Positions 17,036-25,808 of a stretch of 64,000 bases of DNA are shown here, in pieces. A program made the position numbers and the translations under genes. This DNA is from Lysobacter solisilvae (GTDB taxonomy: Bacteria; Pseudomonadota; Gammaproteobacteria; Xanthomonadales; Xanthomonadaceae). Location of the stretch: NCBI RefSeq assembly GCF_016613535.2, contig NZ_CP071518.1, positions 2,046,001 through 2,110,000 of the forward strand, written 5' to 3'. Every line of letters begins with the position of its first letter. The stretch's first letter is position 1. Below the pieces are notes generated by a model, which had not been told where the DNA came from, searched no databases, and saw only the letters and a program-made list of their open reading frames with translations.

Positions 17036-17980
17036 ATGACCACGCTGTCCACCCCCGTCCTCGATGGCAATGCGCTCGCCCGGCGCAACGCCTGGATTAC
17101 GCCGCTGGAACTGGCCGCGCTCGGCGCGATCTGGGGCGCCTCGTTCCTGTTCATGCGCGTGGCGGCCCACGATTTCGGCGCGTTCGCGCTGGTGGTGGTG
17201 CGACTGGGCCTGGGCTCGCTCGTGCTGCTGCCCTTCCTGTGGCGCGCGCGCCGCCAGTTCGCCAGCCGTGCCCTGTGGGGCAAGCTGGCGCTGATCGGCG
17301 CGATCAACTCGGCCATTCCCTTCATCCTGTTCGCCTGGGCCGCCCAGCGCGCGCCGGCGGGCGTGGGCGCCATCACCAACGCGATGACCGTGCTGTTCAC
17401 CGCCCTCGTGGGTTTCATGTTCTTCGGCGAAAAGATCGGCACCCAGCGCGCCATCGCGCTGTTCACCGGCTTCGCGGGCGTGGTGGTGCTGGCCAGCGGC
17501 AAGGTGGCCGGCGCCAGCATCGGCTGGGCCGTGCTGGCCGGCTGCGCCGCGTCGTTCCTGTATGGCATTGGCATCAACCTGGTGCGCCGCCACCTCACGG
17601 GGCTGCCGCCGGCGGCGGTCGCCGCGGCGACGCTGGGCGTCTCGACGCTGCTCACACTGCCTTTCGCCATCGCGACCTGGCCCGCGCATGCGATCCCGCT
17701 GAAGTCCTGGGGCTGCGCCGCGCTGCTTGGCGTGCTGTGCACCGGCCTGGCCTTCGTCATGTACTACCGGCTGATCGCGCGCATCGGCGCCAGCCGCGCG
17801 TCCACGGTCACCTACCTCATTCCCGTGTTCGGCGTGGCCTGGGCGTGGATGCTGCTCGACGAGCCGCTGACCTGGACCATGGCGATCTCGGCCGCGCTCA
17901 TCCTGGGCAGCGTGGCGATGAGCCAGCGGCCGGCCGTTGGGCGGCCTGATGCAAGCAGGGCCGAAGGAAAGCGCGCCTGA
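17036..17980 (+). CDS. EamA/DMT family transporter
   Basis: The 314-residue protein has ten predicted helices in two EamA repeats. Signature stretches are LGAIWGASFLFMRVAAHDFG at the first helix and TYLIPVFGVAWAWMLLDEPLT near the end. It is more like RhaT/YdcZ-type exporters of amino acids or drugs than the EamA protein at 12991, but a substrate cannot be assigned. The 15-bp minisatellite lies directly upstream. Confidence 0.88.
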   Translation: MTTLSTPVLDGNALARRNAWITPLELAALGAIWGASFLFMRVAAHDFGAFALVVVRLGLGSLVLLPFLWRARRQFASRALWGKLALIGAINSAIPFILFAWAAQRAPAGVGAITNAMTVLFTALVGFMFFGEKIGTQRAIALFTGFAGVVVLASGKVAGASIGWAVLAGCAASFLYGIGINLVRRHLTGLPPAAVAAATLGVSTLLTLPFAIATWPAHAIPLKSWGCAALLGVLCTGLAFVMYYRLIARIGASRASTVTYLIPVFGVAWAWMLLDEPLTWTMAISAALILGSVAMSQRPAVGRPDASRAEGKRA

Positions 17981-18011
17981 CCGCAGGCGAGCCTGACGGG
18001 AACGCCTGACG

Positions 18012-18317
18012 ATGATCGCCCGCCTCTGGCACGGCCGCACGCCGCTCGCGCAGGCGGACGAATACGAGCGCTTCCTCGCGGCCCGCGCCATGCCCGACTA
18101 CCGCGGCACACCGGGCAACCTGGGCGCGCAGGTGCTGCGCCGGGACGAGAGCGGGATCGCCCACTTCCTCACGCTGAGCTACTGGGACGGCGAGGCTTCG
18201 ATCCGCGCCTTCGCCGGCGACGACCTGTTACGTGCGAAGTACTACCCGCAGGACGCGGACTTCCTGCTCGAGTTCGAGCCCCGGGTGACGCACTGGACGG
18301 TCACGTCGGCCGGCTAG
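18012..18317 (+). CDS. Antibiotic biosynthesis monooxygenase domain protein
   Basis: The 101-residue protein has the ferredoxin-like ABM fold pattern: IARLWHGRTPLAQADEYERFL, GNLGAQVLRRDE and FLTLSYWDGEASIRAFAGDD. Family members oxidise quinone-like substrates without cofactor or degrade haem, but many are of unknown function. It may be co-transcribed with the transporter 31 bases upstream. Its 3' end overlaps the convergent DUF72 gene by 17 bases. Confidence 0.82.
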   Translation: MIARLWHGRTPLAQADEYERFLAARAMPDYRGTPGNLGAQVLRRDESGIAHFLTLSYWDGEASIRAFAGDDLLRAKYYPQDADFLLEFEPRVTHWTVTSAG

Positions 18318-19158
18318 TGGCCCGCAACTGCTCGATCAGCGCCATCGCGGCAGCCGGATTGCGCTCCTTGGCTGCGCTGATGAAGAAGACGAAGACATCG
18401 CGCGCCTCCGCGTGCGGAGTGCCATTGGCGCTGATGCGCGGCAGGTCGTCGGGGACGCCGCCGCGTGCCCAGATGCGCGCACGCGAGGCCCAGTGGGCCA
18501 GTTCGTCCTCGCTGTAGCCATCCGGGAACTCGCTGCGCGAGCGCATCAGCCGTGCGTAGACGAAGTCGGCGGTGATGTCGGAGAAGGACGGGAACTCGCG
18601 TGAATCGGTGAATACCGTCGCCACCCCGTGTTCCCGGGCCAGCGCCACGTAGCGCGCGTCGACGAAGGCCGAATCGCGCACGTCGAGCACGTGGCGCACG
18701 CGCCGCCCGTCAACCTGTGCGGGCAACTGCGCAATGAAGGTGGTGAAATCCTCGCGGTCCAGCCGGGGCGTTTCGAACTGCCACACCACCGGGCCGAGGC
18801 GGTCGCCCAGCGAGGCGATGCCGCCGAGGAAGTCCTCGACCTGGCCCGCGGCCTTGGCCAGCACCTTCGACTGGACGATGCGCATGGGCGCCTTGACCGA
18901 GAACACGAAGCCCTCGGGCGTCTGCGCGGCCCAGTTGGCGTACGTGGACGGCTTCTGCGCGCCGTAGAAGGTGCCGTTGATCTCGATCGCGCTCAGCCGG
19001 CGGCTGGCGTATTCCAGTTCCCGGCGCTGCACCAGCTTGGGCGGGTAGAAGTTGTCGCGCCAGGGCGCATAGGTCCACCCGCCCACGCCCACCCGGATGC
19101 CGTCGATGGCGGGCGTGGCGCCGGCGAAAGTGTCCTCGGGCAGCTTGCTCGCGGGCAT
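18301..19158 (-). CDS. DUF72 family protein (YecE-like)
   Basis: The 285-residue protein has a TIM-barrel-like DUF72 domain with the hallmark IRVGVGGWTYAPWRDNFYP at the start, then EINGTFYGAQ, FVFSVKAP and a late FVFFISAAKERNPAAA. The function is unknown. The ATG at 19158 has AGGAGA ten bases upstream and leaves 20 residues before the domain, making it preferable to longer starts at 19188 and 19233. Confidence 0.88.
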   Translation of the reverse strand: MPASKLPEDTFAGATPAIDGIRVGVGGWTYAPWRDNFYPPKLVQRRELEYASRRLSAIEINGTFYGAQKPSTYANWAAQTPEGFVFSVKAPMRIVQSKVLAKAAGQVEDFLGGIASLGDRLGPVVWQFETPRLDREDFTTFIAQLPAQVDGRRVRHVLDVRDSAFVDARYVALAREHGVATVFTDSREFPSFSDITADFVYARLMRSRSEFPDGYSEDELAHWASRARIWARGGVPDDLPRISANGTPHAEARDVFVFFISAAKERNPAAAMALIEQLRATSRPT

Positions 19159-19462
19159 GGAAGTCCGTTCTCCTGGGGCACGGGACATGCTGCGCTCGCG
19201 TACGTCAACCACGGGGGAAGGCGGGAGCGTCATGTCGAATCCGGGTCAGGTTAAACGGGTGGGCGTCGCGGCGCCACGCGTGGCTGCATGCCTTTCAGGC
19301 ACGCACGCGTGGCCGCGCCGGGCGAGGCGTGGCCCAGCCAGCATCGTGCCGGGATGATCGGACTTGAATCCCCCGCGACGGGGGCGCAGGCGCACGGCCG
19401 GTCGCCGGGACTTCCCGCGTTACGCATCGGCGCCCTCGGCGGCGCCGGTCGTCCTCGCCCGG
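19159..19462. other. Intergenic stretch, no gene seen
   Basis: About 300 bases between the divergent start of the DUF72 gene and the stop of the minus-strand amidohydrolase. It presumably contains the DUF72 promoter. I see no conserved reading frame, hairpin with T tract or repeat. Confidence 0.6.
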
Positions 19463-20959
19463 CTACGGCGCCGGAGGTTGCGCGCGATAGGTCGCCTCGC
19501 GCTGCGCGGTGCGTGCCCGCACCTGCTCCAGCAGGGCGTCCAGGGCGGCCCGGTCGAGGTAATCGCCCTTGAGCACGACGGCCTGGATGCGGCGCGTGGC
19601 CTCGATGTCCTGCAGCGGATCTGCATCCAGCAGGACCAGGTCGGCCACCTTGCCCACGGCGATCTCACCCGATTCGTCGCCATGGCCCAGGAAACCGGCG
19701 TTGCGCAGCGTCGCCGACTGCAGCGTCTGCAGCGGGGTCAGCCCGTAGCGCACGTACTCGCGCATCTCGTCATGCAGCCCGATGCCGGGATAGTTGTACG
19801 AGTTGAGGAAGCCGACGTCGGTGCCGATCAGCACGGTCACGCCGGCGCGCTGCAGCAGCGGCAGCAGCGAAGCGCTGCGTTCGTAGACCCGGTGCCGGGC
19901 GGCGATGGCCGCGGCGTCGTCGCGGGCGGCGCGCTCCACGCGCCAGTTGTAGGTCGCCTTCAGTCCGGGCCCGATGTAGGCGAGGAAGTCGTCGCCACGA
20001 TGGTCCACCTGGTCCAGGTAGGCGGTGACGCGGCTGCCATAGAGGGTGGGCGTGATGGCGGTCCCGTGCGCGGCCAGGCGGCGGTAGGCGGCCAGCGCGC
20101 GGGTTTCGTCGAAGGTGTCCGCCGCCAGCGTCAGCGCGTCGCGGTAGGCCAGCGTGCCGTCGGCGGAGCGGGCGCTGATCTCGTCTTCGCGCGGCGAGCC
20201 GGACTTGAGCGCGTAGCCCATGTGTTCGATCGAACCCAGGCCGTCGGCGGCCACCGCGTCCAGGCTCAGGGACATCGGGATGTGGGCGGAGGTGACCATG
20301 CCGCGACGCCGGGCGCCGCGCAGCGCGGCTTCGAACAGTGGCGTGGGCAGCGCGTTGTCGGTGATCTTCACGAAGTCGACGTGCAGCGCCTGCAACTGGT
20401 CCAGGGCGGCGTCCAGTTCGGCCTGGTTGGCGACTTCCAAGTCGCCGGGCCAGATCGAACCCTTGCCTTCGATCTTCGGCCCCGAGGTGTAGAGCGTCGG
20501 CCCCTGCAGTTCCCCGCGCGCGATCTGGTCACGCCACTGGAGCACGTGCCCGCTCAGGTCGCCGGCCGCATCGCGCACCGTGGTGACGCCATGGGCGACA
20601 TACAGGGGCAGCAGGTCGCGATTCTCGTCGACCAGCGCCTCGCCGCCGCCGAAATGCACGTGCATGTCCCACAGGCCCGGAATCAGGAAGCGTCCAGCGC
20701 CATCCACGGTCCGCCGCGCGGAGGCCGCGCCGGCGGGTTCGATGGCGACGATGCGGCCATGGTCGACCGACACGTCGCGATGGGCGAGCAGGGCGCCGCT
20801 GCGCACGTCGACCACGGTGGTGTCGACGATGGCCAGCTCGACCATGGCGGGATTCGCGTCGGCCCGATCAACGGCGGCCGGGGACTCCGCGCGGGGCGGA
20901 TGGGCACAGCCGGCGAGCAGCGCGGCGAGCAGCAGAAGGGCGGGGGTCAGGAAGCGCAT
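19463..20959 (-). CDS. Amidohydrolase-family lipoprotein
   Basis: The 498-residue protein has a lipoprotein signal with LLAGC (residues 13-17) and a metal-dependent amidohydrolase domain: GLWDMHVHFGGG supplies the first HxH metal pair, TSAHIP and GSIEHMGYAL further histidines and VLIGTDVGFLNSY the conserved aspartate. The end has the usual QSATLRNAGFLG...GEIAVGKVADLVLLDADPL barrel-closing segment. It probably hydrolyses peptides or related amides in the periplasm (imidazolonepropionase/prolidase-like group), but no specific substrate can be named. Confidence 0.86.
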   Translation of the reverse strand: MRFLTPALLLLAALLAGCAHPPRAESPAAVDRADANPAMVELAIVDTTVVDVRSGALLAHRDVSVDHGRIVAIEPAGAASARRTVDGAGRFLIPGLWDMHVHFGGGEALVDENRDLLPLYVAHGVTTVRDAAGDLSGHVLQWRDQIARGELQGPTLYTSGPKIEGKGSIWPGDLEVANQAELDAALDQLQALHVDFVKITDNALPTPLFEAALRGARRRGMVTSAHIPMSLSLDAVAADGLGSIEHMGYALKSGSPREDEISARSADGTLAYRDALTLAADTFDETRALAAYRRLAAHGTAITPTLYGSRVTAYLDQVDHRGDDFLAYIGPGLKATYNWRVERAARDDAAAIAARHRVYERSASLLPLLQRAGVTVLIGTDVGFLNSYNYPGIGLHDEMREYVRYGLTPLQTLQSATLRNAGFLGHGDESGEIAVGKVADLVLLDADPLQDIEATRRIQAVVLKGDYLDRAALDALLEQVRARTAQREATYRAQPPAP

Positions 20960-21116
20960 GGCGTGGGCGCAGGGCGGAGGTACCCCGATCCTGCGCCCTC
21001 GACCGCCGGCGTGCCAGCCAGCATCAGGCGGCTGGCGGGTTGACTGGTCCGTACCCGTTGCGGGCCGGATCCGTGACCGGCCAGGCGGACCTGGCCGGCC
21101 GGTACGCAACAGACAG

Positions 21117-22931
21117 TTACTTGATCGGTTCGTCCAGCATCAGCTGGCGCGCGAAGCGGCCCGGGGGCGAACCGAAGGACAGCACCTTGTCGTGGAAGGC
21201 CTTCAGGTTGAACTTGGCGCCGTCGCGCTTTTCCATTTCGCGGCGCAGGTCCAGGTGCTCGGCGTAGCCGACGAAGTAGGTCGGCAGCTGCGCCGAGGTG
21301 AGCCGCGCGCGCGTCCACTTGCCCGCCGCCTCGCGTTCCTGCTGGAACGTGGTGACGGTCATCAGCTTCATCGCGTCGGCTTCGCTCATGCCGTCGACGT
21401 GGATGGCCTGGTCCAGGATCGCGTTGGCGAACGCACGCAGCGCCCACTTGCGCTGGATCAGCTGCATCAGCGGATCGTTGTCCATGTAGCCGGCATCGGC
21501 CATGACTTTCTCGGCGTACATCGCCCAGCCTTCGATGAACGAGCCCGAGCCCAGCACCGCGCGCAGCACGGACGGATGCTTGTTGGCGTGCGCGATCTGC
21601 AGGTAGTGGCCGGGCATCGCCTCGTGGATGCTCAGCTCATGGATCGAGCGGGTGTTGTACTCGCGCAGGAACGAATCGACCTGCGCGGGCGTCCAGTCGT
21701 CGGGGATCGGCGATACCGCGTAGAACGTGTCCAGCCCCTTGTCGAGCGGGCCGGGCGAGTCGCAGTAGGCCACGGACACGCCGCGCTGGAATTCCGGCAT
21801 CAGGATGATCTGCACCGGCGTGTCGGGCACGGTGACCAGGTCCTTCTCGCGGGCGAACTTTGTCGCCTCGGCGGTGGACGCCTTGGCCAGCTCGACGACC
21901 TTGTCGCGCGCCGGACGGTCCGCGTAGGCCAGTTCGAGCGCGGCCTCGATCGTCTTCTGCTGTTCTTCGTCGCTGGGCGCGTCGGGCATCGACGCCGGCG
22001 CGCCGGGCTTGCCGGCCAGCACCTTGCGGGAAATGTCGTACATCTCCTTGCGCGTTTCGGTGATGGCCGCCTCGGCACGCTGGCGGATGTCCTGGCGCGT
22101 CATCGGCGAGTTCAGGGCAAAGGCGAGCTTTTCGTCGTACAGCTGCTGGCCGATGCGGAAATCGCCCTTGGCGTTGGGCACCAGCGTCTCGTCCAGCCAC
22201 TTCTGGTGTTCGGCCGCGGCGGTGCGCAGCGTGGTGACCGCGGCGTCCAGCTTCGTTCGGTCCGCGCCGCTGAGGGCCTTGGCTTCCGGCACGATCATCG
22301 AATCGACGATGCTCATGATGCCGGCGTGCTGCTTCTTCACCGTTTCGGCGTGGATGGCCGGCACGCGTGCGGGGTCGATGTTCTCGCGCATCTGCTGGAA
22401 CAGCGCCGGGATCTTCTCCATGCGCGCCGTCGCTGCCTTGAGGCGCTGCGGCATCGGCGCGAAGTCCCGCGCCATGAGCGTGTACAGCGCGCCGCCGGCC
22501 AGCGAGTTGTAGACCTGCGGGTCCCAGGCCCAGCTCTGCAGCGTCTGCAGGGTCCAGATGTCGTAGCGGATCTGGTTGCGCAGGATCAGGGCGTCGACCT
22601 GGTTGTCGCGAGAGAGCCTGGTCAGGTCCAGCGCGTCCAGTTCGGCCAGCATCTTCGTGCTGAAATCGACGAGCTTCTGGCGGCCGGCGGCACTCAGGTC
22701 GTCGATGCGGTCATCGAAGGCGTGGTTGCCGGTCTGGGTGGCCGCCACCGGCTGCAGTTCCATCGAGCCGTCCAGCCAGCGCTTGGACAGGTCGGCGAAC
22801 TTCGCGTCGGCCTGGGCGGTGGACACCTGCGCGGCGGCGGGGGCTTCCACGGGCGCCGTGGGAGCCTTCTGCTGGCAGGCGGAGGTGGCGATGAGGGTGG
22901 CGAGGGCAAGGGACAGCGGGCGAAGTCGCAT
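21117..22931 (-). CDS. DUF885 family lipoprotein (putative metalloprotease)
   Basis: The 604-residue protein has a lipobox TSAC near residues 16-19 and one full-length DUF885 domain. The segment YNTRSIHELSIHEAMPGHYLQ carries HEAMPGH, an HExxH-like zinc site typical of the family, and GSGSFIEGWAMYAEKVM follows with the conserved glutamate. DUF885 proteins are believed to be metallopeptidases of the cell envelope. It lies next to the amidohydrolase in the same direction, separated by about 160 bases, so separate promoters are possible. Confidence 0.87.
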   Translation of the reverse strand: MRLRPLSLALATLIATSACQQKAPTAPVEAPAAAQVSTAQADAKFADLSKRWLDGSMELQPVAATQTGNHAFDDRIDDLSAAGRQKLVDFSTKMLAELDALDLTRLSRDNQVDALILRNQIRYDIWTLQTLQSWAWDPQVYNSLAGGALYTLMARDFAPMPQRLKAATARMEKIPALFQQMRENIDPARVPAIHAETVKKQHAGIMSIVDSMIVPEAKALSGADRTKLDAAVTTLRTAAAEHQKWLDETLVPNAKGDFRIGQQLYDEKLAFALNSPMTRQDIRQRAEAAITETRKEMYDISRKVLAGKPGAPASMPDAPSDEEQQKTIEAALELAYADRPARDKVVELAKASTAEATKFAREKDLVTVPDTPVQIILMPEFQRGVSVAYCDSPGPLDKGLDTFYAVSPIPDDWTPAQVDSFLREYNTRSIHELSIHEAMPGHYLQIAHANKHPSVLRAVLGSGSFIEGWAMYAEKVMADAGYMDNDPLMQLIQRKWALRAFANAILDQAIHVDGMSEADAMKLMTVTTFQQEREAAGKWTRARLTSAQLPTYFVGYAEHLDLRREMEKRDGAKFNLKAFHDKVLSFGSPPGRFARQLMLDEPIK

Positions 22932-23066
22932 GGGATCTCGGGCGGTTGGAGCGGACGGGGCCGCGACCGCCGGAGGATAGCGTCCCGCGCGCCGATCCGC
23001 CCGGGTCGTTGGTCCAAGTCGGGGCGGCTGCCGGGGGATTGGGTGCGGGGCCCAGGGGCGCGGGGG

Positions 23067-23369
23067 CTATTCGCCCCAGACGGCGTCGGACTCGAATTCC
23101 ACCAGTACGTCCAGTTCGAAGGCCAGGGCTTCCACGGCCTCGCGGACCTTCCGGGCCGTGGCGTCGTTGGGAGCCTCGATTTCCAGCTCGTGGATGCCCG
23201 GTCCCTGGTCGTCGGGCAGGCCCGCGGAACTGGAGTCGTCGTCGTCCAGATGCGGCATCAGGTCGGCCACCTCTTCCACGTGCTCGATGCCTTCGATGCT
23301 GGACAGCAGGTTGGCGATGGTGCGGGCGGCGTCCTCGCTTCCGGTCACTCGCATGCGCAGCTGGGGCAT
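23067..23369 (-). CDS. Small acidic conserved protein
   Basis: The 100-residue protein is acidic. Two beta-alpha-beta-like stretches (LRMRVTGSEDAARTIANLLSSIEGIEHVEEV, and LEIEAPNDATARKVREAVEALAFELDVLVEFE) suggest an ACT- or ferredoxin-like fold separated by an acidic Asp/Ser-rich linker. I do not recognise a named family. It is a short independent gene between the DUF885 lipoprotein and the XRE regulator. Confidence 0.72.
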   Translation of the reverse strand: MPQLRMRVTGSEDAARTIANLLSSIEGIEHVEEVADLMPHLDDDDSSSAGLPDDQGPGIHELEIEAPNDATARKVREAVEALAFELDVLVEFESDAVWGE

Positions 23370-23549
23370 GTCGGGGCGCTCTCTTGTTCGTCGGGGGGCG
23401 CCCTCAGGCTAGGAGGACGCGCCGCAAGGGAGTGTGACGGACGCCGGCGCGCGCCTCCGGTGCGGGCCCGCGCGGATTGCCGGGTCGACGGTGAGCCGCA
23501 CGTCGAACGGCCCGGCCTGGGCGGCTTGTTTCGCGCCGATTCCAGCGAC

Positions 23550-23909
23550 TCAGTGCGCCAGCAGGCGCAGGATGTCCAACGCCAGCCGGCGCCGGCTCGG
23601 CGAGAGTTGGCGCATCTGGCCGAGGACGAGGCTCTCGTGTTCGTCGCGCGCGTAATCGTCGACGATGACCGCCGTGGAAGCTTCGGCTTCCTCCAGCTGG
23701 CTGGCGCCGCGTCCGGTGGCGAGCCACTCGAAACGCGAGCCGGTTTCCATCGCGATCTGGATCAGGTGGTCCACGCTGGGGGTGGTGCCGGTGGGATGTT
23801 CCCACTGGGTGACGGCGCTGCGCTTGACGCCCACGCGGCGGGCCAGTTCCGCCTGCGACAGCTTGGCGAGGTTGCGCGCCTTTCGGATCCGTCCGGATAA
23901 CCCGCTCAT
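23550..23909 (-). CDS. XRE family transcriptional regulator
   Basis: The 119-residue protein has a Cro/C1-type helix-turn-helix at residues 5-60 (IRKARNLAKLSQAELARRVGVKRSAVTQWE), the arrangement of phage-repressor-like regulators, and a helical C-terminal tail likely used for dimerisation. GGAGG precedes the ATG at 23909 by 4 bases. It is divergent from the SARP-type regulator gene. A perfect 11-bp palindrome ACCAAATTGGT at 23994-24004 lies upstream and may be its operator. Whether it controls the large cluster is unknown. Confidence 0.88.
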   Translation of the reverse strand: MSGLSGRIRKARNLAKLSQAELARRVGVKRSAVTQWEHPTGTTPSVDHLIQIAMETGSRFEWLATGRGASQLEEAEASTAVIVDDYARDEHESLVLGQMRQLSPSRRRLALDILRLLAH

Positions 23910-24260
23910 CACGCCTCCGTGGCCGCGCAGGGCCGTGAAACTCCATGGATTACGGGCGTTGCCGGGGTCAGCTTAACGGACAGGCAGGCTTGCACCAAAT
24001 TGGTACGTATTGCTTGCCGCCGTCGTTGCCGCCTGCCGTGGCGCACCCGATCTGATCAACGGGCAGCGCGGCTTGCCTCGGCCACGGGTTTCCTTTGGCG
24101 CCGTTTCATGCGACACACGACACCCGCTTTCGCGCGACGTGCACGCCGACGGCGGGCGAAGGCAGCGGTCGAGGGCAGCAATCGAATCCGCGTCCGGCAG
24201 GCGCGCACCAGGCGGTGTGTCGATGCCAGCGGCGCCGGAACGAATGCCGGAGGGAAACGG
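23910..24260. promoter_or_regulatory. Divergent regulatory region between XRE and SARP-type genes
   Basis: This 351-base stretch separates two divergent regulator genes. It holds the palindrome ACCAAATTGGT (23994-24004). On the minus strand the second half of the palindrome, TTGGTG, is followed after 16 bases by TTAAGC, a plausible weak promoter for the XRE gene overlapping the palindrome. No other gene is evident. Confidence 0.5.
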
Positions 24261-25226
24261 ATGTTCAGGATCTGGCTGTTCGGCTCGATGGCGATCGCCG
24301 CCGAGGGGATGTCCGAGGGCGCGCAGGGCATCAGTGGCCGCTGTGCGCACCTGCTCGCCTACCTGGCGCTGGGGCAGGGGCGGTACTTCAGCCGCGCCGA
24401 GTTGCAGGACACGCTGTGGCCCGAACGCGGGGCCGGCACGAGCGGGTCGTTCAACACGGCCCTGTGGCGGCTGCGGCGGATGATCGAGAAACCGCCCCTG
24501 CGCCACGGCGACCTGCTGGTGTGCGACCGCCGCGGCGCCATCGGGCTCAACCCGGAGGGCGTGTGGCTGGACGTCGACGAGTTCGAGCGACTGGTGCAGC
24601 CCGGGCTGAGCAAGCCGACCGAACGGCTGAGCGACGCCGACATCCAGCAGTTGCGAGACGGCGTGGCCCTGTACAAGTCGGACATCCTGCTCGACCTGAC
24701 CGACGACTGGGCACTGCGCCAGCGCGAGAAGCACCGCCGGCATTACCTCAACGCGCTCGGGCGGCTGATGCAGCTGGCCACGATCCGGCGCGAATACGCC
24801 CTGGGCATCGGCTACGCGCAGGCCATCCTCGACAGCGACGCCCTGCGCGAGGACGTGCATCGCGACCTGATGCAGCTGTTCGTCCTCAACGGGCAGCGCG
24901 CCCAGGCGTTGCGCCAGTTCGAGCACTGCCGCGAGCTGCTGCGCCGGGAGCTGGCGATCCAGCCGATGCGCGAGACGCTTGCCGTCTACCAGCGCATCGC
25001 CGACAACGCGATCGGCGCCGTGCAGGCCGACGCGGCCCCGATGCAGGCGCCGCCGCGCGTGGTGGACGCCACCGAAGTCGCCGACTGGCAGGCGCTGGTC
25101 GATCCGCGCCAGCACACCCTGGACCTGGGTGACGAACCCGCCCATCGCCTCATCCATGCGGCGCGCCGCAGCCTGGCGACCGCGGACACCCAGTTGCAGC
25201 TGAGCCTGCAGCTCATGGCGCGCTAG
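24261..25226 (+). CDS. SARP/BTAD-type transcriptional activator
   Basis: The 321-residue protein has an N-terminal OmpR-like winged helix (residues 1-90: FRIWLFGSMAIAAEG, HLLAYLALGQGRYFSRAELQDTLWPERG, FNTALWRLRRMIE) followed by the BTAD helical repeat (about 105-250: DILLDLTDDWALRQREKHRRHYLNAL and LREDVHRDLMQLFVLNGQRAQALRQFEHCRELLRRELAIQP). This is the order in SARP activators of secondary metabolism, rare outside Actinobacteria but present in other phyla. GGAGGG precedes the ATG by 6 bases. It directly precedes the unusual gene cluster and the 11-bp spaced heptamers, and is its probable activator. Confidence 0.9.
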   Translation: MFRIWLFGSMAIAAEGMSEGAQGISGRCAHLLAYLALGQGRYFSRAELQDTLWPERGAGTSGSFNTALWRLRRMIEKPPLRHGDLLVCDRRGAIGLNPEGVWLDVDEFERLVQPGLSKPTERLSDADIQQLRDGVALYKSDILLDLTDDWALRQREKHRRHYLNALGRLMQLATIRREYALGIGYAQAILDSDALREDVHRDLMQLFVLNGQRAQALRQFEHCRELLRRELAIQPMRETLAVYQRIADNAIGAVQADAAPMQAPPRVVDATEVADWQALVDPRQHTLDLGDEPAHRLIHAARRSLATADTQLQLSLQLMAR

Positions 25227-25351
25227 CCCCGCTCCCCGCCGGGCGGGGGAAGCCGCACCCCACATCCGCGTACCCGCGAGCCATTCATTACGGCTGGCGC
25301 AGCCCTGCGCCGGCGTGCGTCCCACAGGGCGCCCGCCCGATCGCGGGTCCG

Positions 25352-25432
25352 GCATCACACGGATCACCGCTGCATCACAGCCCGCTCCGCCGATGTGAGA
25401 CAGGCGTGATCCACGGGTGACCGGCGTGTGAT
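25352..25432 (+). promoter_or_regulatory. Candidate SARP binding boxes, 11-bp spaced heptamers
   Basis: Four GTGA cores lie at 25395, 25406, 25417 and 25428, spaced exactly 11 bases, within heptamers ATGTGAG, GCGTGAT, GGGTGAC and GTGTGAT. Three reverse-complement copies (ATCACAC, ATCACCG, ATCACAG) lie at 25354, 25363 and 25374. SARP activators are known to bind heptameric direct repeats at an 11-bp period just upstream of the promoter. The last box is 50 bases before the start of the cluster's first gene, a fitting distance. No experiment supports it here. Confidence 0.68.
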
Positions 25433-25481
25433 GCCGGCCGTGCAGGCTGCGCTCACGCCTGGCGAAGGACCTCGCCGCACC

Positions 25482-25799
25482 ATGACCCTGCTCGAAGACC
25501 GCACCGCCGTATTCATCGTTCGCATCTGGTGCGAACGGGGCGACGGCGAGAGTGCCGCCAGCGAATGGCGCGGCTCGGTCGAGCACGTCGACTCGGGGCA
25601 GCGGGTGTTCTTCCGCCACCTGGACGCCGTCCAGGAATTCATGAAGCCCCACCTGCAGGGCATCGGCATCGATGCGCAGCAGCGCTTCTGGGAACGCATC
25701 TCCACGGTCATCGAGGACGCGCCCGCGGCCGCCGCGCTCGCGCCGGTGACCGTGCGCGTCGAATCGCCCACCGTCATCACCGCACGCAAGCGCCGTTAG
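25482..25799 (+). CDS. Small conserved protein, first gene of the SARP cluster
   Basis: The 105-residue protein has a compact beta-rich core (TAVFIVRIWCERG, WRGSVEHVDSGQRVFFRHLDAVQEFM) and a disordered end. It resembles short conserved proteins of the type RIW..W-RG-VEHV-SG-R--F---D often seen in large bacterial clusters, but no function is known to me. Its stop overlaps the AGGAG ribosome site of the next gene, 9 bases apart, so the two are likely co-translated. It is the first gene after the putative SARP boxes. Confidence 0.78.
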   Translation: MTLLEDRTAVFIVRIWCERGDGESAASEWRGSVEHVDSGQRVFFRHLDAVQEFMKPHLQGIGIDAQQRFWERISTVIEDAPAAAALAPVTVRVESPTVITARKRR

Positions 25800-25808
25800 G
25801 AGTCTGTC

